Positions 1 to 9,645 of a stretch of 64,000 nucleotides of DNA are shown in pieces. The DNA lies in contig CCMO02000001.1 of assembly GCA_000751295.2 (NCBI GenBank), positions 4,802,615-4,866,614 on the forward strand, read 5' to 3'. Source of the stretch: a bacterium YEK0313. Lineage in GTDB: Bacteria; Pseudomonadota; Alphaproteobacteria; Rhizobiales; Phreatobacteraceae. The notes beneath the pieces were generated by a model. The model saw only the letters and a list, made by a program, of their open reading frames with translations. It did no database searches and had not been told where the DNA came from. The position numbers and the translations under genes are program-made. The first letter of the stretch is position 1. Each line of letters opens with the position of its first letter.

Positions 1-405
1 CGGAAAATCCTGTTCGACACGACCGGCGCCGAGGAAAGCCGGCCGAAGCAGGTGCTCTCGGGCGACGACCTGCAGGCCGCGCAGCGGCTGGTGCGGCGCC
101 TGCCGGTCGGCGAGACGGTGGTCGACGCCATCCTGCAGCTGGTCCGCTCGGCCCGGCCCGATGCCGCCAAGGGCGAGCTCGCCAATGCCATTGCCTGGGG
201 GCCCGGCCCGCGCGCCTCCCAGGCGCTGATGCTGGCCGTGCGCGCCCGGGCTCTGCTCGACGGCCGCCTCGCCCCCTCGATCGACGACGTCGTGGCGCTG
301 GCCGAACCGGTGCTGAAGCATCGGATGGCGCTGTCCTACGGCGCGCGCGCCGACGGCCTGACCGTCGAGGCCACCATCGCCTCGCTGGTCAAGCCGCTCA
401 GGTGA
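1..405 (+). CDS. MoxR-family AAA+ ATPase, C-terminal part (5' end outside window)
   Basis: The frame is open from base 1, so the gene begins upstream. The 134 visible residues correspond to the alpha-helical lid of a MoxR ATPase: a QAAQRLVRRLPVGETVVDAI segment, then a GPGPRASQALMLAVRARALL segment that in this family carries the sensor-2 region, and an ISIDDV-like stretch (here APSIDDVVALAEPVLKHR). The Walker A and B motifs lie outside the window. The stop overlaps the next start (GTGA at 402-405), so it is translationally coupled to the DUF58 gene. MoxR proteins are thought to act as chaperones that mature partner complexes, often with DUF58 and VWA proteins, which is the context here. The family call is confident; the substrate is unknown. 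Confidence 0.9.
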   Translation, partial: RKILFDTTGAEESRPKQVLSGDDLQAAQRLVRRLPVGETVVDAILQLVRSARPDAAKGELANAIAWGPGPRASQALMLAVRARALLDGRLAPSIDDVVALAEPVLKHRMALSYGARADGLTVEATIASLVKPLR

Positions 406-1373
406 CCCGTTCCATGTTCGGCCTGGCCGACACGCTGCGCCGCGGCCAAGGCGGGGATGCCGCGGGCGCGCGCGTTCCGCACGACGCGGCCGCGCTCGCC
501 GCGAGCCTGCCGCGCCTCGTCCTCGAAGCCCGGCGGGTCGCGTCCACCATCATTCACGGCCTGCACGGCCGCAGGCGCGCCGGCACCGGCGAGAATTTCT
601 GGCAGTTCCGCCGCTTCACCGACGGCGAGCCGGCGAACCGCGTCGACTGGCGCCGTTCGGCGCGCGACCAGCACCTCTATGTGCGCGAGCAGGAATGGGA
701 GGCGGCCCATACGGTCTGGATCTGGCCCGACCGTTCGGCCTCGATGCGCTTTGCCTCCGACCTCGCGAGGGTGAGCAAGCACGACCGCGCCCTCGTCATC
801 GCCTTCGCACTGGCTGAAATCCTGGTGCGCGGCGGCGAGCGGGTCGGCATTCCCGGCCTGATGCGCCCGACGGCCAGCCGGGCGGTGATCGAGCGCATGG
901 CCGATGCCATTCTCGCCGACGCGGCGGGCAAGGCCGCGAGCCTCCCGCCCCGCACGCCGGTGTCGCGCCTGTCGGAGGCCGTGATCCTCTCCGACTGCCT
1001 GGTGCGGCCGGAAACCTTCGGCGAAACGGTCAAGAACCTTGCGGCAAGCGGCTCGCGCGGCCATGTCCTGATGATCAACGATCCGGTCGAGGAGACCTTT
1101 CCCTATCGCGGCAGGGTCGAATTCGAGGAGCTCGAGGAGGGCCTGACCATCACCGCCGGCCGTGCCGAAACCTGGCGCGACGACTATGTCGCCCGGCTCG
1201 CCGACCATCGCGCCGCCCTGCGCCGCGAATGCGAGACGCGCGGCTGGAGCTTCGGCCTGCACCGCACCGACCAGGCCCCGGCGGGCGCCCTTCTGGCGCT
1301 GCACCAGCGCATGGGATCCGGTCCGCTTGACCTTGCCGCCGCGGCGCCGGCCCGCGGGACTGCGAGGCGCTGA
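402..1373 (+). CDS. DUF58 domain-containing protein
   Basis: The 323-residue product carries the DUF58 signature around residues 65-105 (GENFWQFRRFTDGEP, then VDWRRSARDQHLYVREQEWE). A VWA-like fold follows, with WIWPDRSASM as the degenerate metal-site strand. The start is taken as the GTG at 402, which overlaps the moxR stop; an in-frame ATG at 414 is an alternative. Its stop overlaps the next start (TGATG at 1371-1375), so the four genes probably form one transcript. DUF58 proteins accompany MoxR ATPases and are assumed to be their partners or clients. No enzymatic activity can be assigned. No signal peptide is visible, so a cytoplasmic or membrane-peripheral location is inferred. Confidence 0.9.
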   Translation: MTRSMFGLADTLRRGQGGDAAGARVPHDAAALAASLPRLVLEARRVASTIIHGLHGRRRAGTGENFWQFRRFTDGEPANRVDWRRSARDQHLYVREQEWEAAHTVWIWPDRSASMRFASDLARVSKHDRALVIAFALAEILVRGGERVGIPGLMRPTASRAVIERMADAILADAAGKAASLPPRTPVSRLSEAVILSDCLVRPETFGETVKNLAASGSRGHVLMINDPVEETFPYRGRVEFEELEEGLTITAGRAETWRDDYVARLADHRAALRRECETRGWSFGLHRTDQAPAGALLALHQRMGSGPLDLAAAAPARGTARR

Positions 1374-4234
1374 TGCTGGGCCTGCCCCTCGCCTTCGCCT
1401 CCCCCCTCGTCCTTTTCGCTCTCGCCGCGCTGCCCGCGCTCTGGTGGCTGCTCCGCCTGGTGCCGCCGCGCCCGCGGCGCATCGCCTTCCCGCCGACCCG
1501 CATCCTCGTCGACATCGCGCCGAAGGAAGAGACGCCCGCGCGCAGCCCCTGGTGGCTGACCGCGCTCCGCCTCCTGATGGCGCTCATCATCATCCTCGCC
1601 ATGGCCGGCCCGATGTGGAACCCGCCGGCCGCCACCAGCGGCGCCCGTGGCCCGGTCCTGGTGCTGATCGACGACGGCTGGCCATCGGCCGCCGCCTTCG
1701 ACCAGCGCCTCCGCGTCGCCAACCAGATCGTCGCCGCGGCCGAAAGCGCCGGGCGGCCGGTGGCCTTCGCCACCACCGCCAAGCCGGTCATCACCATCGG
1801 CATCGAGACGCCGGCCTCGGTGCGCGAGCGCCTGCGCTCGCTCGACCCCTCGCCGCATACGCCGGACCGCGCCGGCGTGCTGCCGGCGCTCGGCCGCTTC
1901 CTCGCCGCCCAGCCGCAGGCCGAGATCGTCTGGCTCGCCGACGGCGTCGACACCGGCCGTTCCGACGCCTTCCTCGGCCAGCTCAAGGAGACGGCCGGCA
2001 GCCATGCGCTCACCGTCTATGCCGGCGGCACGCCGCCCGTCCTGGCGCTGACCGGCGCAAGCAATGCGAGCGGCGGCTTCTCGGTCCAGGTCATCCGCGC
2101 CGAGCCGGGCCCGGCCCAGGCCGGCCGCGTGCGCGCCCTCGACACGCGCAGCCTGCCGATCGGCGAGGCGACCTTCGCCTTCGAGCCCGGCAGGACCGAA
2201 ACCGAAGCCCGCTTCGATCTGCCGGTCGAGATCCGCAACGAGATCACCCGGCTCGACATAGCGGGCGAACGCTCCGCCGGCGCCGTGCAGCTCATCGATG
2301 CGCGCTGGCAGCGCCGCACCATCGGCGTCGTCTCCGGCGCCACCGCCGATACGGCACAGCCGCTGCTCTCGCCGACCTATTATCTCGGCCGCGCGCTGGA
2401 GCCCTTCGCCGATATCCGCACCGTCGAAGGCGCCTCGCCCTCCGAGGCGGCGATCCGTTTCGTCGAAGGCCGGGTGCCGATGATCGTCCTGACCGATGTC
2501 GGCACGGTCACGCCGGAGGCACGCGAGACGCTCAACCGCTTCATCGACAGTGGCGGCATTCTCCTGCGCTTCGCCGGCACCCGGCTCGCCGGGGCGCAGA
2601 ACGACGATCTCGTGCCGGTGCGCCTCAGGCGCGGCGGCCGCCAGCTCGGCGGCGCGCTGTCCTGGGAGACGCCCCAGCCGCTTGCGGCCTTCACCCGCGA
2701 GAGCCCCTTCGCCGACATCCCCGTGCCGCCCGACGTGCGCGTGCGCCGGCAGGTGCTGGCCGAGCCCGACGGCCTGCTCGCCGACAAGACCTGGGCCCAG
2801 CTTCAGGACGGCACGCCGCTCGTCACCGCCGAGCGGCGCGGCCGCGGCCTCATCGTGCTGTTCCATGTCACCGCCGACACCGCCTGGTCCGACCTGCCGC
2901 TGTCGGGCGCCTTCGTCGAGATGCTGAAGCGCATCGCCGCCCTTTCGACCGCGGGGCGCCCCGCGGCCGAGGGCCTTGCCGGCCTGCCCGGACAGCCGCG
3001 CGCGGCCGAGCGCGTCGCGCCGAACCGCGTGCTCGACGGTTTCGGCGCCTTCGTCCGGCCGCCGGCGACCGCCAAGCCGATCCCCGCCGACTGGCGCGAA
3101 CCCGCGACGCTGGACTATCCGCCCGGCTTCTACGGACCGCCGGACGCGACCGTCGCGGTCAATGCGCTCGGCCCCGACGAACGGCTGAAACCGCTCGATC
3201 TCCGCCCTCTCGGCGCCGCGATCGAACGCTATCGCCTTGGAGAACCCGTGGATCTGAGATCGCCGCTCGTGATCGCCGCACTGTTTCTCCTCCTCGTCGA
3301 CGGCCTGGCCGTCTTCGTCATTGCCGGCGGCCTTGCCCGGCTTACCGGCCTGCGCGCCGCGCGTTCGACGGGCGCCGTTCTCGCGCTGGCGCTGATGCCG
3401 CTGCTGGGGCTGCTGCTGGCGGGCGGGCCGGCGGAGGCGCAGACGCGCAGGACGCAGAACCGGCCACCGGTCGCCACCGGCAACGCCGCCGACGACGCCG
3501 CCGTGCGCGCCACCCAGGCGACCCGCCTTGCCTATATCGTCACCGGCTCGCGCGAGGTCGACGAGGTCAGCCGTGCCGGCCTCGAAGGCCTCACCCGCTT
3601 CCTGTCGGCGCGCACCGCGCTCGAGCCGGCCGCGCCGCAGGCGGTCGACATCAACCGCGACGAGCTCGCCTTCTTTCCGATCCTGTACTGGCCCGTGGTC
3701 GCCGGCGCCGACGAGCCGACGCCGCAGGCGCTGCTGAAGCTGGACGCCTACATGAAGCAGGGCGGCATGGTGGTGTTCGACACCCGCGACGCCTCGACCA
3801 CCCGCCCCGGCCAGACCAGTCCCGCCCAGGCGACGCTGCGACGGATCCTGGCCGGCCTCGACATCCCCGAACTCGAACTGGTGCCGCGCGATCATGTGCT
3901 GGCGCGCGCCTTCTTCATCCTGCGCGAATTTCCTGGCCGCCACACCGAAGGCGCGACCTGGGTCGAGGCGATCCCGCCGGCGGGCGACGACGAGACCGCC
4001 CGGCCGGCCCGCGCCTCCGACTCGGTGTCTCCGATCATCATCACCGCCAACGATCTCGCCTCCGCCTGGGCCGTCGACCGGCAGGGCAATCCCCTGCTGC
4101 CGATCCAGGGCGAGGCGCGCCAGCGCGAGCTCGCCTATCGCTTCGGCGTCAACCTCGTCATGTATGCGCTGACCGGCAACTACAAGACCGACCAGGTCCA
4201 TGTGCCTGCGCTGCTCGAGCGGCTGGGGAACTGA
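1373..4234 (+). CDS. BatA N-terminal / DUF4159 membrane protein
   Basis: This is a 953-residue membrane protein. Residues 1-35 (LGLPLAFASPLVLFALAALP) and about 60-80 (WWLTALRLLMALIIILAMAG) are two membrane helices of the BatA/aerotolerance N-terminal type. A VWA-like strand (VLVLIDDGWPSA) follows, then a long periplasmic or GATase-like region. Two further helices lie near 625-655 and 665-685 (LALALMPLLGLLLAGG). The C-terminal 240 residues are a DUF4159 domain (FFPILYWPVV, MKQGGMVVFDTRD). The ATG overlaps the DUF58 stop. DUF4159 resembles class I glutamine amidotransferase folds without an obvious catalytic triad. A role with the MoxR/DUF58 pair at the envelope is inferred from gene order. Confidence 0.88.
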   Translation: MLGLPLAFASPLVLFALAALPALWWLLRLVPPRPRRIAFPPTRILVDIAPKEETPARSPWWLTALRLLMALIIILAMAGPMWNPPAATSGARGPVLVLIDDGWPSAAAFDQRLRVANQIVAAAESAGRPVAFATTAKPVITIGIETPASVRERLRSLDPSPHTPDRAGVLPALGRFLAAQPQAEIVWLADGVDTGRSDAFLGQLKETAGSHALTVYAGGTPPVLALTGASNASGGFSVQVIRAEPGPAQAGRVRALDTRSLPIGEATFAFEPGRTETEARFDLPVEIRNEITRLDIAGERSAGAVQLIDARWQRRTIGVVSGATADTAQPLLSPTYYLGRALEPFADIRTVEGASPSEAAIRFVEGRVPMIVLTDVGTVTPEARETLNRFIDSGGILLRFAGTRLAGAQNDDLVPVRLRRGGRQLGGALSWETPQPLAAFTRESPFADIPVPPDVRVRRQVLAEPDGLLADKTWAQLQDGTPLVTAERRGRGLIVLFHVTADTAWSDLPLSGAFVEMLKRIAALSTAGRPAAEGLAGLPGQPRAAERVAPNRVLDGFGAFVRPPATAKPIPADWREPATLDYPPGFYGPPDATVAVNALGPDERLKPLDLRPLGAAIERYRLGEPVDLRSPLVIAALFLLLVDGLAVFVIAGGLARLTGLRAARSTGAVLALALMPLLGLLLAGGPAEAQTRRTQNRPPVATGNAADDAAVRATQATRLAYIVTGSREVDEVSRAGLEGLTRFLSARTALEPAAPQAVDINRDELAFFPILYWPVVAGADEPTPQALLKLDAYMKQGGMVVFDTRDASTTRPGQTSPAQATLRRILAGLDIPELELVPRDHVLARAFFILREFPGRHTEGATWVEAIPPAGDDETARPARASDSVSPIIITANDLASAWAVDRQGNPLLPIQGEARQRELAYRFGVNLVMYALTGNYKTDQVHVPALLERLGN

Positions 4235-4237
4235 GCC

Positions 4238-6319
4238 ATGAGCTTCGGTCTCGTCTGGTCGCCGCTCGTCCCACTCCTCGCCCTCGCGGCGGCCGCCATC
4301 GCCGTGGTCGTCTTGTCGCTGCTGCTCGTCGTGTCGCGCACCCGCGGCGCCTGGTGGCGCATCGGCGCCATGGCGCTGGCCCTGCTCGCGCTTGCCAATC
4401 CGGTCTTCACCCAGGAGGACCGCGATCCCCTGAAGACGGTCGTCGCCGTCGTGCTCGATCGGTCGGCCAGCCAGTCGCTCGCCGACCGCGCGCGCATGAC
4501 CGACGAGGCCAAGGCGGCGATCGAGCGCAGCTTCGGCCGGTCGCCGGGCTTCGAGGTGCGCTATGTCGATGCCGGAGCCTCGGATGGGCAGACCGACGGC
4601 ACGCACCTGTTCGAGGCCCTGCGCGGCCTCGTCTCCGACGTGCCCGCCGAGCGGATCGGCGGTGCCATCCTGATCACCGACGGCCAGGTGCACGACGTGC
4701 CCGGACAGGCCGCGGCGATCGGTTTCCAGGCTCCGGTCCATGCCCTGATCACCGGCCGCTCGACCGATCGCGACCGCCGCGTCGTGCTGACCCAGACGCC
4801 GCGCTTCGGCATCGTCGGCCAGACGCAGACGGTCGGCTTCCGCATCGAGGACAACGGCACCGGCGGGCGGGCGGCGGAGGCGGCCGTCACCGTCAAGCGC
4901 GACGGCGAAACCATCGAGCGGCGGACGGTGACGACCGGCGCCACCACCATGGTGCAGGTGCCGGTCACTCATGCCGGCGCCAATATCGTCGAGATCGAGG
5001 TGGACGGGCTCGACAACGAGTTGACCGCCATCAACAACCGCGCCGTCGTCATCATCGACGGCATCCGCGAAAAGCTGCGCGTGCTGCTCGTCTCGGGCGA
5101 GCCGCATGCGGGCGAGCGCACCTGGCGCAATCTCCTGAAATCGGATGCCGGCGTCGACCTCGTCCATTTCACCATTCTCCGTCCGCCGGAAAAGCAGGAC
5201 GGCACGCCGATCAACGAGCTGTCGCTGATCGCCTTCCCGACGCGCGAGCTGTTCCAGATCAAGATCCGCGAATTCGACCTGATCATCTTCGACCGCTACG
5301 CCCAGCAGGGCGTGCTGCCGCTGATCTATTTCGAAAACATCGCCCGCTACGTCCGCAACGGCGGCGCGCTGCTGGTGGCCGCCGGCCCCGAGCACGCGAC
5401 CTCCGCCTCGATCAACGACACGCCGCTGGAGACCATCCTGCCGGCTGCGCCGACCGGCGACGTCATGGAGCGCCCGTTCCACGCCCGGGTCTCCGAGCTC
5501 GGCCGGCGCCATCCGGTGACCCGCGCGCTGCCGGGCTCGACCACCGAGGGTACGCCGCAATGGAGCCGCTGGTTCCGGCTGATCGAGAGCCGCGCTCCGG
5601 GTCAGGGCTCGACCACCGTCATGGACGGACCCGACAACCGCCCGGTCCTCATGCTGCAGCGCCAGGGCGAGGGCCGCGTCGCGCTGCTCCTCTCGGACCA
5701 CATCTGGCTGTGGGCGCGCGGCTACGAGGGCGGCGGGCCGCATCTGGAACTGCTGCGCCGGCTGTCGCACTGGCTGATGCGCGAGCCGGAGCTGGAAGAG
5801 GAGAGCCTCAGGCTCGCCGTACGCGGCCGCCAGTTGGCCGTCGAGCTGCAGACGATGGCCGAGGCCCCGGCCGAAGTGACGCTGACGACGCCGTCCGGAC
5901 GCAGCCAGACGGTCGCCATGCAGGCGGCCGAGCCCGGTCTCTGGCGCGGCCAGGTGGAGGTGACCGAGCTCGGCCTCTGGCGCGCCCAGGCCGGCACGCT
6001 GACGCGTCTCGTCAATGTCGGGCCGGCCAATCCGCGCGAATTCACCGATGTCACCTCGACCCTGCAGGTGCTCGAGCCGCTGGTGCGGGCGACCGGCGGC
6101 GGCCTGTGGCGCATTTCCGAGAACGGCAGCCTCGTCATGCCGCGCATCGTCCCGACCCGCTCGGCCAACGCGTTGCGCGGCGAGGACTGGCTGGGCATCC
6201 GCCAGCGCGACGCCTCGGTCGTGCGTGGCATCGGCATCCTGCCGGCCTTTGCCGGCGTGCTCGGCCTCATACTGCTGCTCGGCGCGCTGACCCTCGTCTG
6301 GGCTCGCGAGGGGCGCTAA
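4238..6319 (+). CDS. Membrane protein with VWA/GATase-like periplasmic region
   Basis: The 693-residue protein closes the moxR operon, starting 3 bases after the previous stop. Two N-terminal helices (about residues 5-30 and 38-56) precede a VWA-like strand VVAVVLDRSASQSLADR, which retains the DxSxS pattern of a MIDAS metal site. The central part contains a GATase-like Rossmann segment (KLRVLLVSGEPHAGERTWRN; FDLIIFDRYAQQGVLPL). One last helix sits at the C-terminus (GIGILPAFAGVLGLILLLGA), ending WAREGR. Homologues next to DUF4159 proteins are often named glutamine amidotransferase, but a catalytic Cys is not evident. Envelope location is inferred from topology; function is unassigned. Confidence 0.85.
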   Translation: MSFGLVWSPLVPLLALAAAAIAVVVLSLLLVVSRTRGAWWRIGAMALALLALANPVFTQEDRDPLKTVVAVVLDRSASQSLADRARMTDEAKAAIERSFGRSPGFEVRYVDAGASDGQTDGTHLFEALRGLVSDVPAERIGGAILITDGQVHDVPGQAAAIGFQAPVHALITGRSTDRDRRVVLTQTPRFGIVGQTQTVGFRIEDNGTGGRAAEAAVTVKRDGETIERRTVTTGATTMVQVPVTHAGANIVEIEVDGLDNELTAINNRAVVIIDGIREKLRVLLVSGEPHAGERTWRNLLKSDAGVDLVHFTILRPPEKQDGTPINELSLIAFPTRELFQIKIREFDLIIFDRYAQQGVLPLIYFENIARYVRNGGALLVAAGPEHATSASINDTPLETILPAAPTGDVMERPFHARVSELGRRHPVTRALPGSTTEGTPQWSRWFRLIESRAPGQGSTTVMDGPDNRPVLMLQRQGEGRVALLLSDHIWLWARGYEGGGPHLELLRRLSHWLMREPELEEESLRLAVRGRQLAVELQTMAEAPAEVTLTTPSGRSQTVAMQAAEPGLWRGQVEVTELGLWRAQAGTLTRLVNVGPANPREFTDVTSTLQVLEPLVRATGGGLWRISENGSLVMPRIVPTRSANALRGEDWLGIRQRDASVVRGIGILPAFAGVLGLILLLGALTLVWAREGR

Positions 6320-6355
6320 AGGTCAGTTCCTTCGCCGCTCCGCCGGCGCGGCGGC

Positions 6356-7294
6356 TCAGACATCCCGCCTCTGCCGCGCCTGCCACTGGCGTGGCGTGAG
6401 GCCGAGCTCGGCGCGAAAGGCCGTCCGCAGCGACTTGGCATCGGGAAAGCCGCTCCGCGCGGCGACCTGGTCGAGGCCGGCGGCGCCGGTCAGCAGCGCC
6501 TCCTGCGCCCGTGCGATCCTGGCGCGCCGCACCCAGCCTCCGAGATTGTCGCCGGTGCGGGCACGGATGTGGCGGGTCAGGCTGCGCCGGCTCATGCCTG
6601 TGCGGTCCGCGAGATCATTGAGGGATGGGATCTCGGCCGGGTCGGCGACGAGCCGGTCGAGAATCTCGGCGACGCGGCGCTTGGCCGATGTTTCGGGCAC
6701 GGGACGGTCGATCAGCTGCGGCTGAGCCCCGCCCCGCTGCGGCGCCAGCACGAGCAGCCGTGCGACGCGGTTGGCCTCGGCCGCGCCGGAAAGGCGCGCC
6801 AGCAGGTGCAGGCAGCAGTCGAGCCCCGACGCGATGCCGGCCGAGGTCAGGACCGGGCCCTCGTCGACGAAGATGGCGCCCGGGTCGACGCGGACCTCCG
6901 GATAGCGCGCGGCGAAGGCGCCGGCCATCGCCCAATGGGTGGTCGCGCGGCGGCCCTGCAGCAGGCCTGCCTCGGCGAGGCCGAAGGCGCCGAGGCAGAG
7001 GCCGGCGACGATGGCGCCACGCGCGCCGGCGGCGCGCAGCACCCCGACAATGTCGGGGGTCACGGTCTCGCCGGCATCGCGCCAGCCCGGCAGGATCACC
7101 ACATCGGCCGCATCGACGCCATCGAGCCCGTGGGGCGTATCGATGGCAAGCCCGCCGGTCGCCGAAACCCGACGGTTCCCGCCGCAGACGCGGACTTCGT
7201 GCCCGCTCGCGACGAAGGGTTCGCCGAACACGGCGAGCGGCGTGGACAGCATGAACGGGCTGATCCCGTCATAGGCGACGATGGCGATGCGCAT
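6356..7294 (-). CDS. GlxA-family transcriptional regulator (DJ-1/PfpI + AraC HTH)
   Basis: The 312-residue protein joins an N-terminal DJ-1/PfpI-like domain (about residues 1-170) to a C-terminal AraC/XylS helix-turn-helix pair (about 220-310). The DJ-1 part starts MRIAIVAYDGISPF and has the nucleophile-elbow-like AGLCLGAFGLAEAGLL. The HTH part reads DLADRTGMSRRSLTRHIRARTG, then VAARSGFPDAKSLRTAFRAE. I chose the ATG at 7294 because it begins the conserved first beta strand; a longer frame reaches 7330. It is divergent from the cysteine hydrolase at 7389 with about 95 bases between. This is a common pairing in which the regulator controls the hydrolase. The effector is unknown. Confidence 0.92.
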   Translation of the reverse strand: MRIAIVAYDGISPFMLSTPLAVFGEPFVASGHEVRVCGGNRRVSATGGLAIDTPHGLDGVDAADVVILPGWRDAGETVTPDIVGVLRAAGARGAIVAGLCLGAFGLAEAGLLQGRRATTHWAMAGAFAARYPEVRVDPGAIFVDEGPVLTSAGIASGLDCCLHLLARLSGAAEANRVARLLVLAPQRGGAQPQLIDRPVPETSAKRRVAEILDRLVADPAEIPSLNDLADRTGMSRRSLTRHIRARTGDNLGGWVRRARIARAQEALLTGAAGLDQVAARSGFPDAKSLRTAFRAELGLTPRQWQARQRRDV

Positions 7295-7388
7295 TGGCCC
7301 AATCTGCCCGAAAAATGACCATCGGGCCACTCAGAGCCAGAAGGCGTGAAGGCTATACAGACCGGCCAGACCTTGTGGAGGCCGCGTC

Positions 7389-7907
7389 ATGAAGCCTGCG
7401 CTCCTCGTCATCGATCTCCAGAACGATTATTTTCCCGGCGGTGCCTTTCCGCTCTGGAACACCGACGCGACGCTGACGACGGTCGAGCGGTGCATCGCCC
7501 GGGCGCGGGCCGATGGCATGGCCGTCGTCCACATCCAGCACGTCGCCGATCCCGGGCAAGGCATCGCACCGTTCTTCAACGCCGGCACCAGGGGCGTCGA
7601 GATCCATCCGCGCATCCTGGCGGCGGCCCCCGATGCGCCCGTCGTCACCAAACATTTCGCCGACAGTTTCGAGCGGACCGACCTGCACGAAACCCTGCGG
7701 AGCCTCGGCGTCGACGCTCTCGTCCTCGCGGGCATGATGACCCAGAACTGCGTCACCCATACCGCCCTGTCGCGCCGGGCCGACGACTACGGCAGGGTCA
7801 CCGTCCTGACCGACGCCACGACGACCGTCAGCGACCTGCTGCACGCCATTGCGCTTCATGCGCTGTCGACGCGGGTCGCCTTGGCTCCGTTGGGCAAAGC
7901 CATCTAA
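7389..7907 (+). CDS. Cysteine hydrolase, isochorismatase family
   Basis: The 172-residue protein has the family catalytic triad in its usual spacing: Asp9 (ALLVIDLQNDYFPGG), Lys88 (VVTKHFADSF) and Cys121 (GMMTQNCVTHTALSRR). The cis-peptide region GMMTQNC is of the nicotinamidase/isochorismatase type. Such enzymes hydrolyse amides or isochorismate through a Cys thioester; this substrate cannot be read from sequence. It is divergent from the GlxA-type regulator, and a ggag-like ribosome site lies just before the ATG. Length is normal for the family (170-200 residues). A nicotinamidase-like or small-amide substrate is possible but not supported specifically. Confidence 0.93.
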   Translation: MKPALLVIDLQNDYFPGGAFPLWNTDATLTTVERCIARARADGMAVVHIQHVADPGQGIAPFFNAGTRGVEIHPRILAAAPDAPVVTKHFADSFERTDLHETLRSLGVDALVLAGMMTQNCVTHTALSRRADDYGRVTVLTDATTTVSDLLHAIALHALSTRVALAPLGKAI

Positions 7908-7979
7908 CCTCGCCGGCGCCGCTTCGCGCGGAATGGCCGGATGAGCCGATCACGTCACTTCGGAAATGAGGATACAGGC

Positions 7980-9626
7980 ATGAGCCTGGCGGCCGATGCG
8001 ATCTTTCACAACGGACGGATCTACACCGTGGATGCCGCGCGAAGCTGGGCCTCGGCCGTCGCCGTCGCCGGCGGCCGGATCCTGGCGGTCGGCGACGACG
8101 GCGACATCCTGGCACTGCGCGGCCCCGCCACCACCGTGACCGACCTCCGGGGCCGGATGATGCTGCCCGCGCTCGGCGACATCCATAACCATCACGCGCG
8201 CGGCGGCGAGCTCGATCTCTACGAGCTGAACTTCACCACCGCCCTCGATTTCGACGGCATCCTCGCCCTCGTGGCGGAACGGGCCGCGCGCGTCGGGCCG
8301 GACGCGTGGATCTGCGGCGGCATCTGGAGCAGCGCCCTCGGCCCGAGGCTCGCCGATCCCGCCTCGCGCGCGGCGCTGGACGAGGCTGCCGGCGGGCGCC
8401 CCGTCTCGCTGATCGACGACAGCCTGCACAATCGCTGGGTCAGCAGCCGGGCGCTCCAGCTCGCCGGCATCACCCGCGACACGCCCGATCCGAAGGACGG
8501 TTTCATCCAGCGCGACGGCCGCGGCGAGCCGACCGGCGTGCTGATCGAAAAGGCGATGGCGCTGGTCACCCGCGCCGCGGCCGCCGCGATCGAGGATCCG
8601 GTCGCGCATCTCGCGCTCTGCTCGCGCCGCGCCGTCGAGATCCTCAACGGCTACGGCATCACCTCCTTCCAGGACGCCACGAGCACGCTCGAGATGATGC
8701 AGGCGCTGCACCGCCTGGACGCGAACGGCGAGCTGAACGCCCGCGTCGTGGTCTCGCTTCCCGCCTATGACACGCTGAACGGCGCCTCGCTGTTCGGCGA
8801 GGCGCTGATCGCCCGCCGCGAGGAGTTCCGCACGCCGCGCCTGCGGCCGGATTTTGTGAAGTTCTTCAACGATGGCGTGCCGATGACCCGGACCGCCGCG
8901 ATGTTCGATGCCTATCGGCCGGCCGAGGACGGCAGCGTCATGGTCTGCCACCCCTTCCTGTCCCAGCCCGACCTGGTGCGCTGGATCCGTCGGGCGGCCC
9001 GGCACGGCATGGGCATCAAGATCCATTGCGCGGGCGATCTCGCGGTTCACGCCACGCTCGACGCCATCGAGATCGTGCGCGATATCGACGGCCCCGGGCC
9101 GATGCACCAGATCGCCCATCCGGGCTATGTCCGCCCCGACGACATTCCCCGTTTCGCCCGACTGAACGTGCTGGCCGATCTCTGCCCGGCGCTCTGGATG
9201 CCGTCGACGATGATCCAGGCGATCGTCGACGTGGTGCCGGCCGAGCGGGCGCGCCGCTATTGGCCGTTCAGGGACATGCAGGAGGCGGGCGTGCTGATGG
9301 CGGGCGGCTCCGACTGGCCGGTGCTCGGCCTGCCCGATCCATGGTTCGGCCTCCATGGCATGGTGACCCGGTCGAACCCGCGCGCGCCGGAGCTTGGAAC
9401 ATTCTGGCCCGAACAGGCGCTGGACCTTTCGACCGCCATCGAGGTCTATACGATCAACGTCGCCCGCGGCATGGGCTTGGCGGCCGAGACCGGCAGCATC
9501 GAGCCGGGCAAGTCCGCCGACCTGATCGTGCTCGACCGCAATCTTTTCGACATTGCGCCCGCCGAGATCGCGCGCACCAGGGTGCTGCAAACCTGGTTCG
9601 AGGGCCGCCTGGTGCACGAGGCCTGA
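7980..9626 (+). CDS. Amidohydrolase family protein (YtcJ-like, amidohydrolase_3)
   Basis: The 548-residue product begins with the small beta domain typical of imidazolonepropionase-like enzymes (DAIFHNGRIYTVDAARSWAS). The first metal motif follows at LPALGDIHNHHARGG (HxH type). Later come IKIHCAGDLAVHATLDAIE and AGGSDWPV, the latter carrying the conserved catalytic Asp. The C-terminus is standard (GSIEPGKSADLIVLDRN). I chose the ATG at 7980 over one at 7941 because GAGGA stands 8 bases upstream and homology-like sequence starts there. Amidohydrolase_3 members hydrolyse exocyclic amides or related bonds; the substrate is unknown. It is co-directional with the upstream cysteine hydrolase, 72 bases away. 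Confidence 0.92.
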   Translation: MSLAADAIFHNGRIYTVDAARSWASAVAVAGGRILAVGDDGDILALRGPATTVTDLRGRMMLPALGDIHNHHARGGELDLYELNFTTALDFDGILALVAERAARVGPDAWICGGIWSSALGPRLADPASRAALDEAAGGRPVSLIDDSLHNRWVSSRALQLAGITRDTPDPKDGFIQRDGRGEPTGVLIEKAMALVTRAAAAAIEDPVAHLALCSRRAVEILNGYGITSFQDATSTLEMMQALHRLDANGELNARVVVSLPAYDTLNGASLFGEALIARREEFRTPRLRPDFVKFFNDGVPMTRTAAMFDAYRPAEDGSVMVCHPFLSQPDLVRWIRRAARHGMGIKIHCAGDLAVHATLDAIEIVRDIDGPGPMHQIAHPGYVRPDDIPRFARLNVLADLCPALWMPSTMIQAIVDVVPAERARRYWPFRDMQEAGVLMAGGSDWPVLGLPDPWFGLHGMVTRSNPRAPELGTFWPEQALDLSTAIEVYTINVARGMGLAAETGSIEPGKSADLIVLDRNLFDIAPAEIARTRVLQTWFEGRLVHEA

Positions 9627-9645
9627 AGGCGCCGGGTGGCGCCCC

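Noticed and set aside
1162..6399. Very long open frames (over 1,000 residues) on both strands over the MoxR operon
   Set aside because: Arg/Ala-rich shadow translations of high-GC coding DNA; the operon frames have real domains.
9628..9643. GGCGCC-GGGT-GGCGCC hairpin as a terminator
   Set aside because: Short stem, no T-run in either direction.
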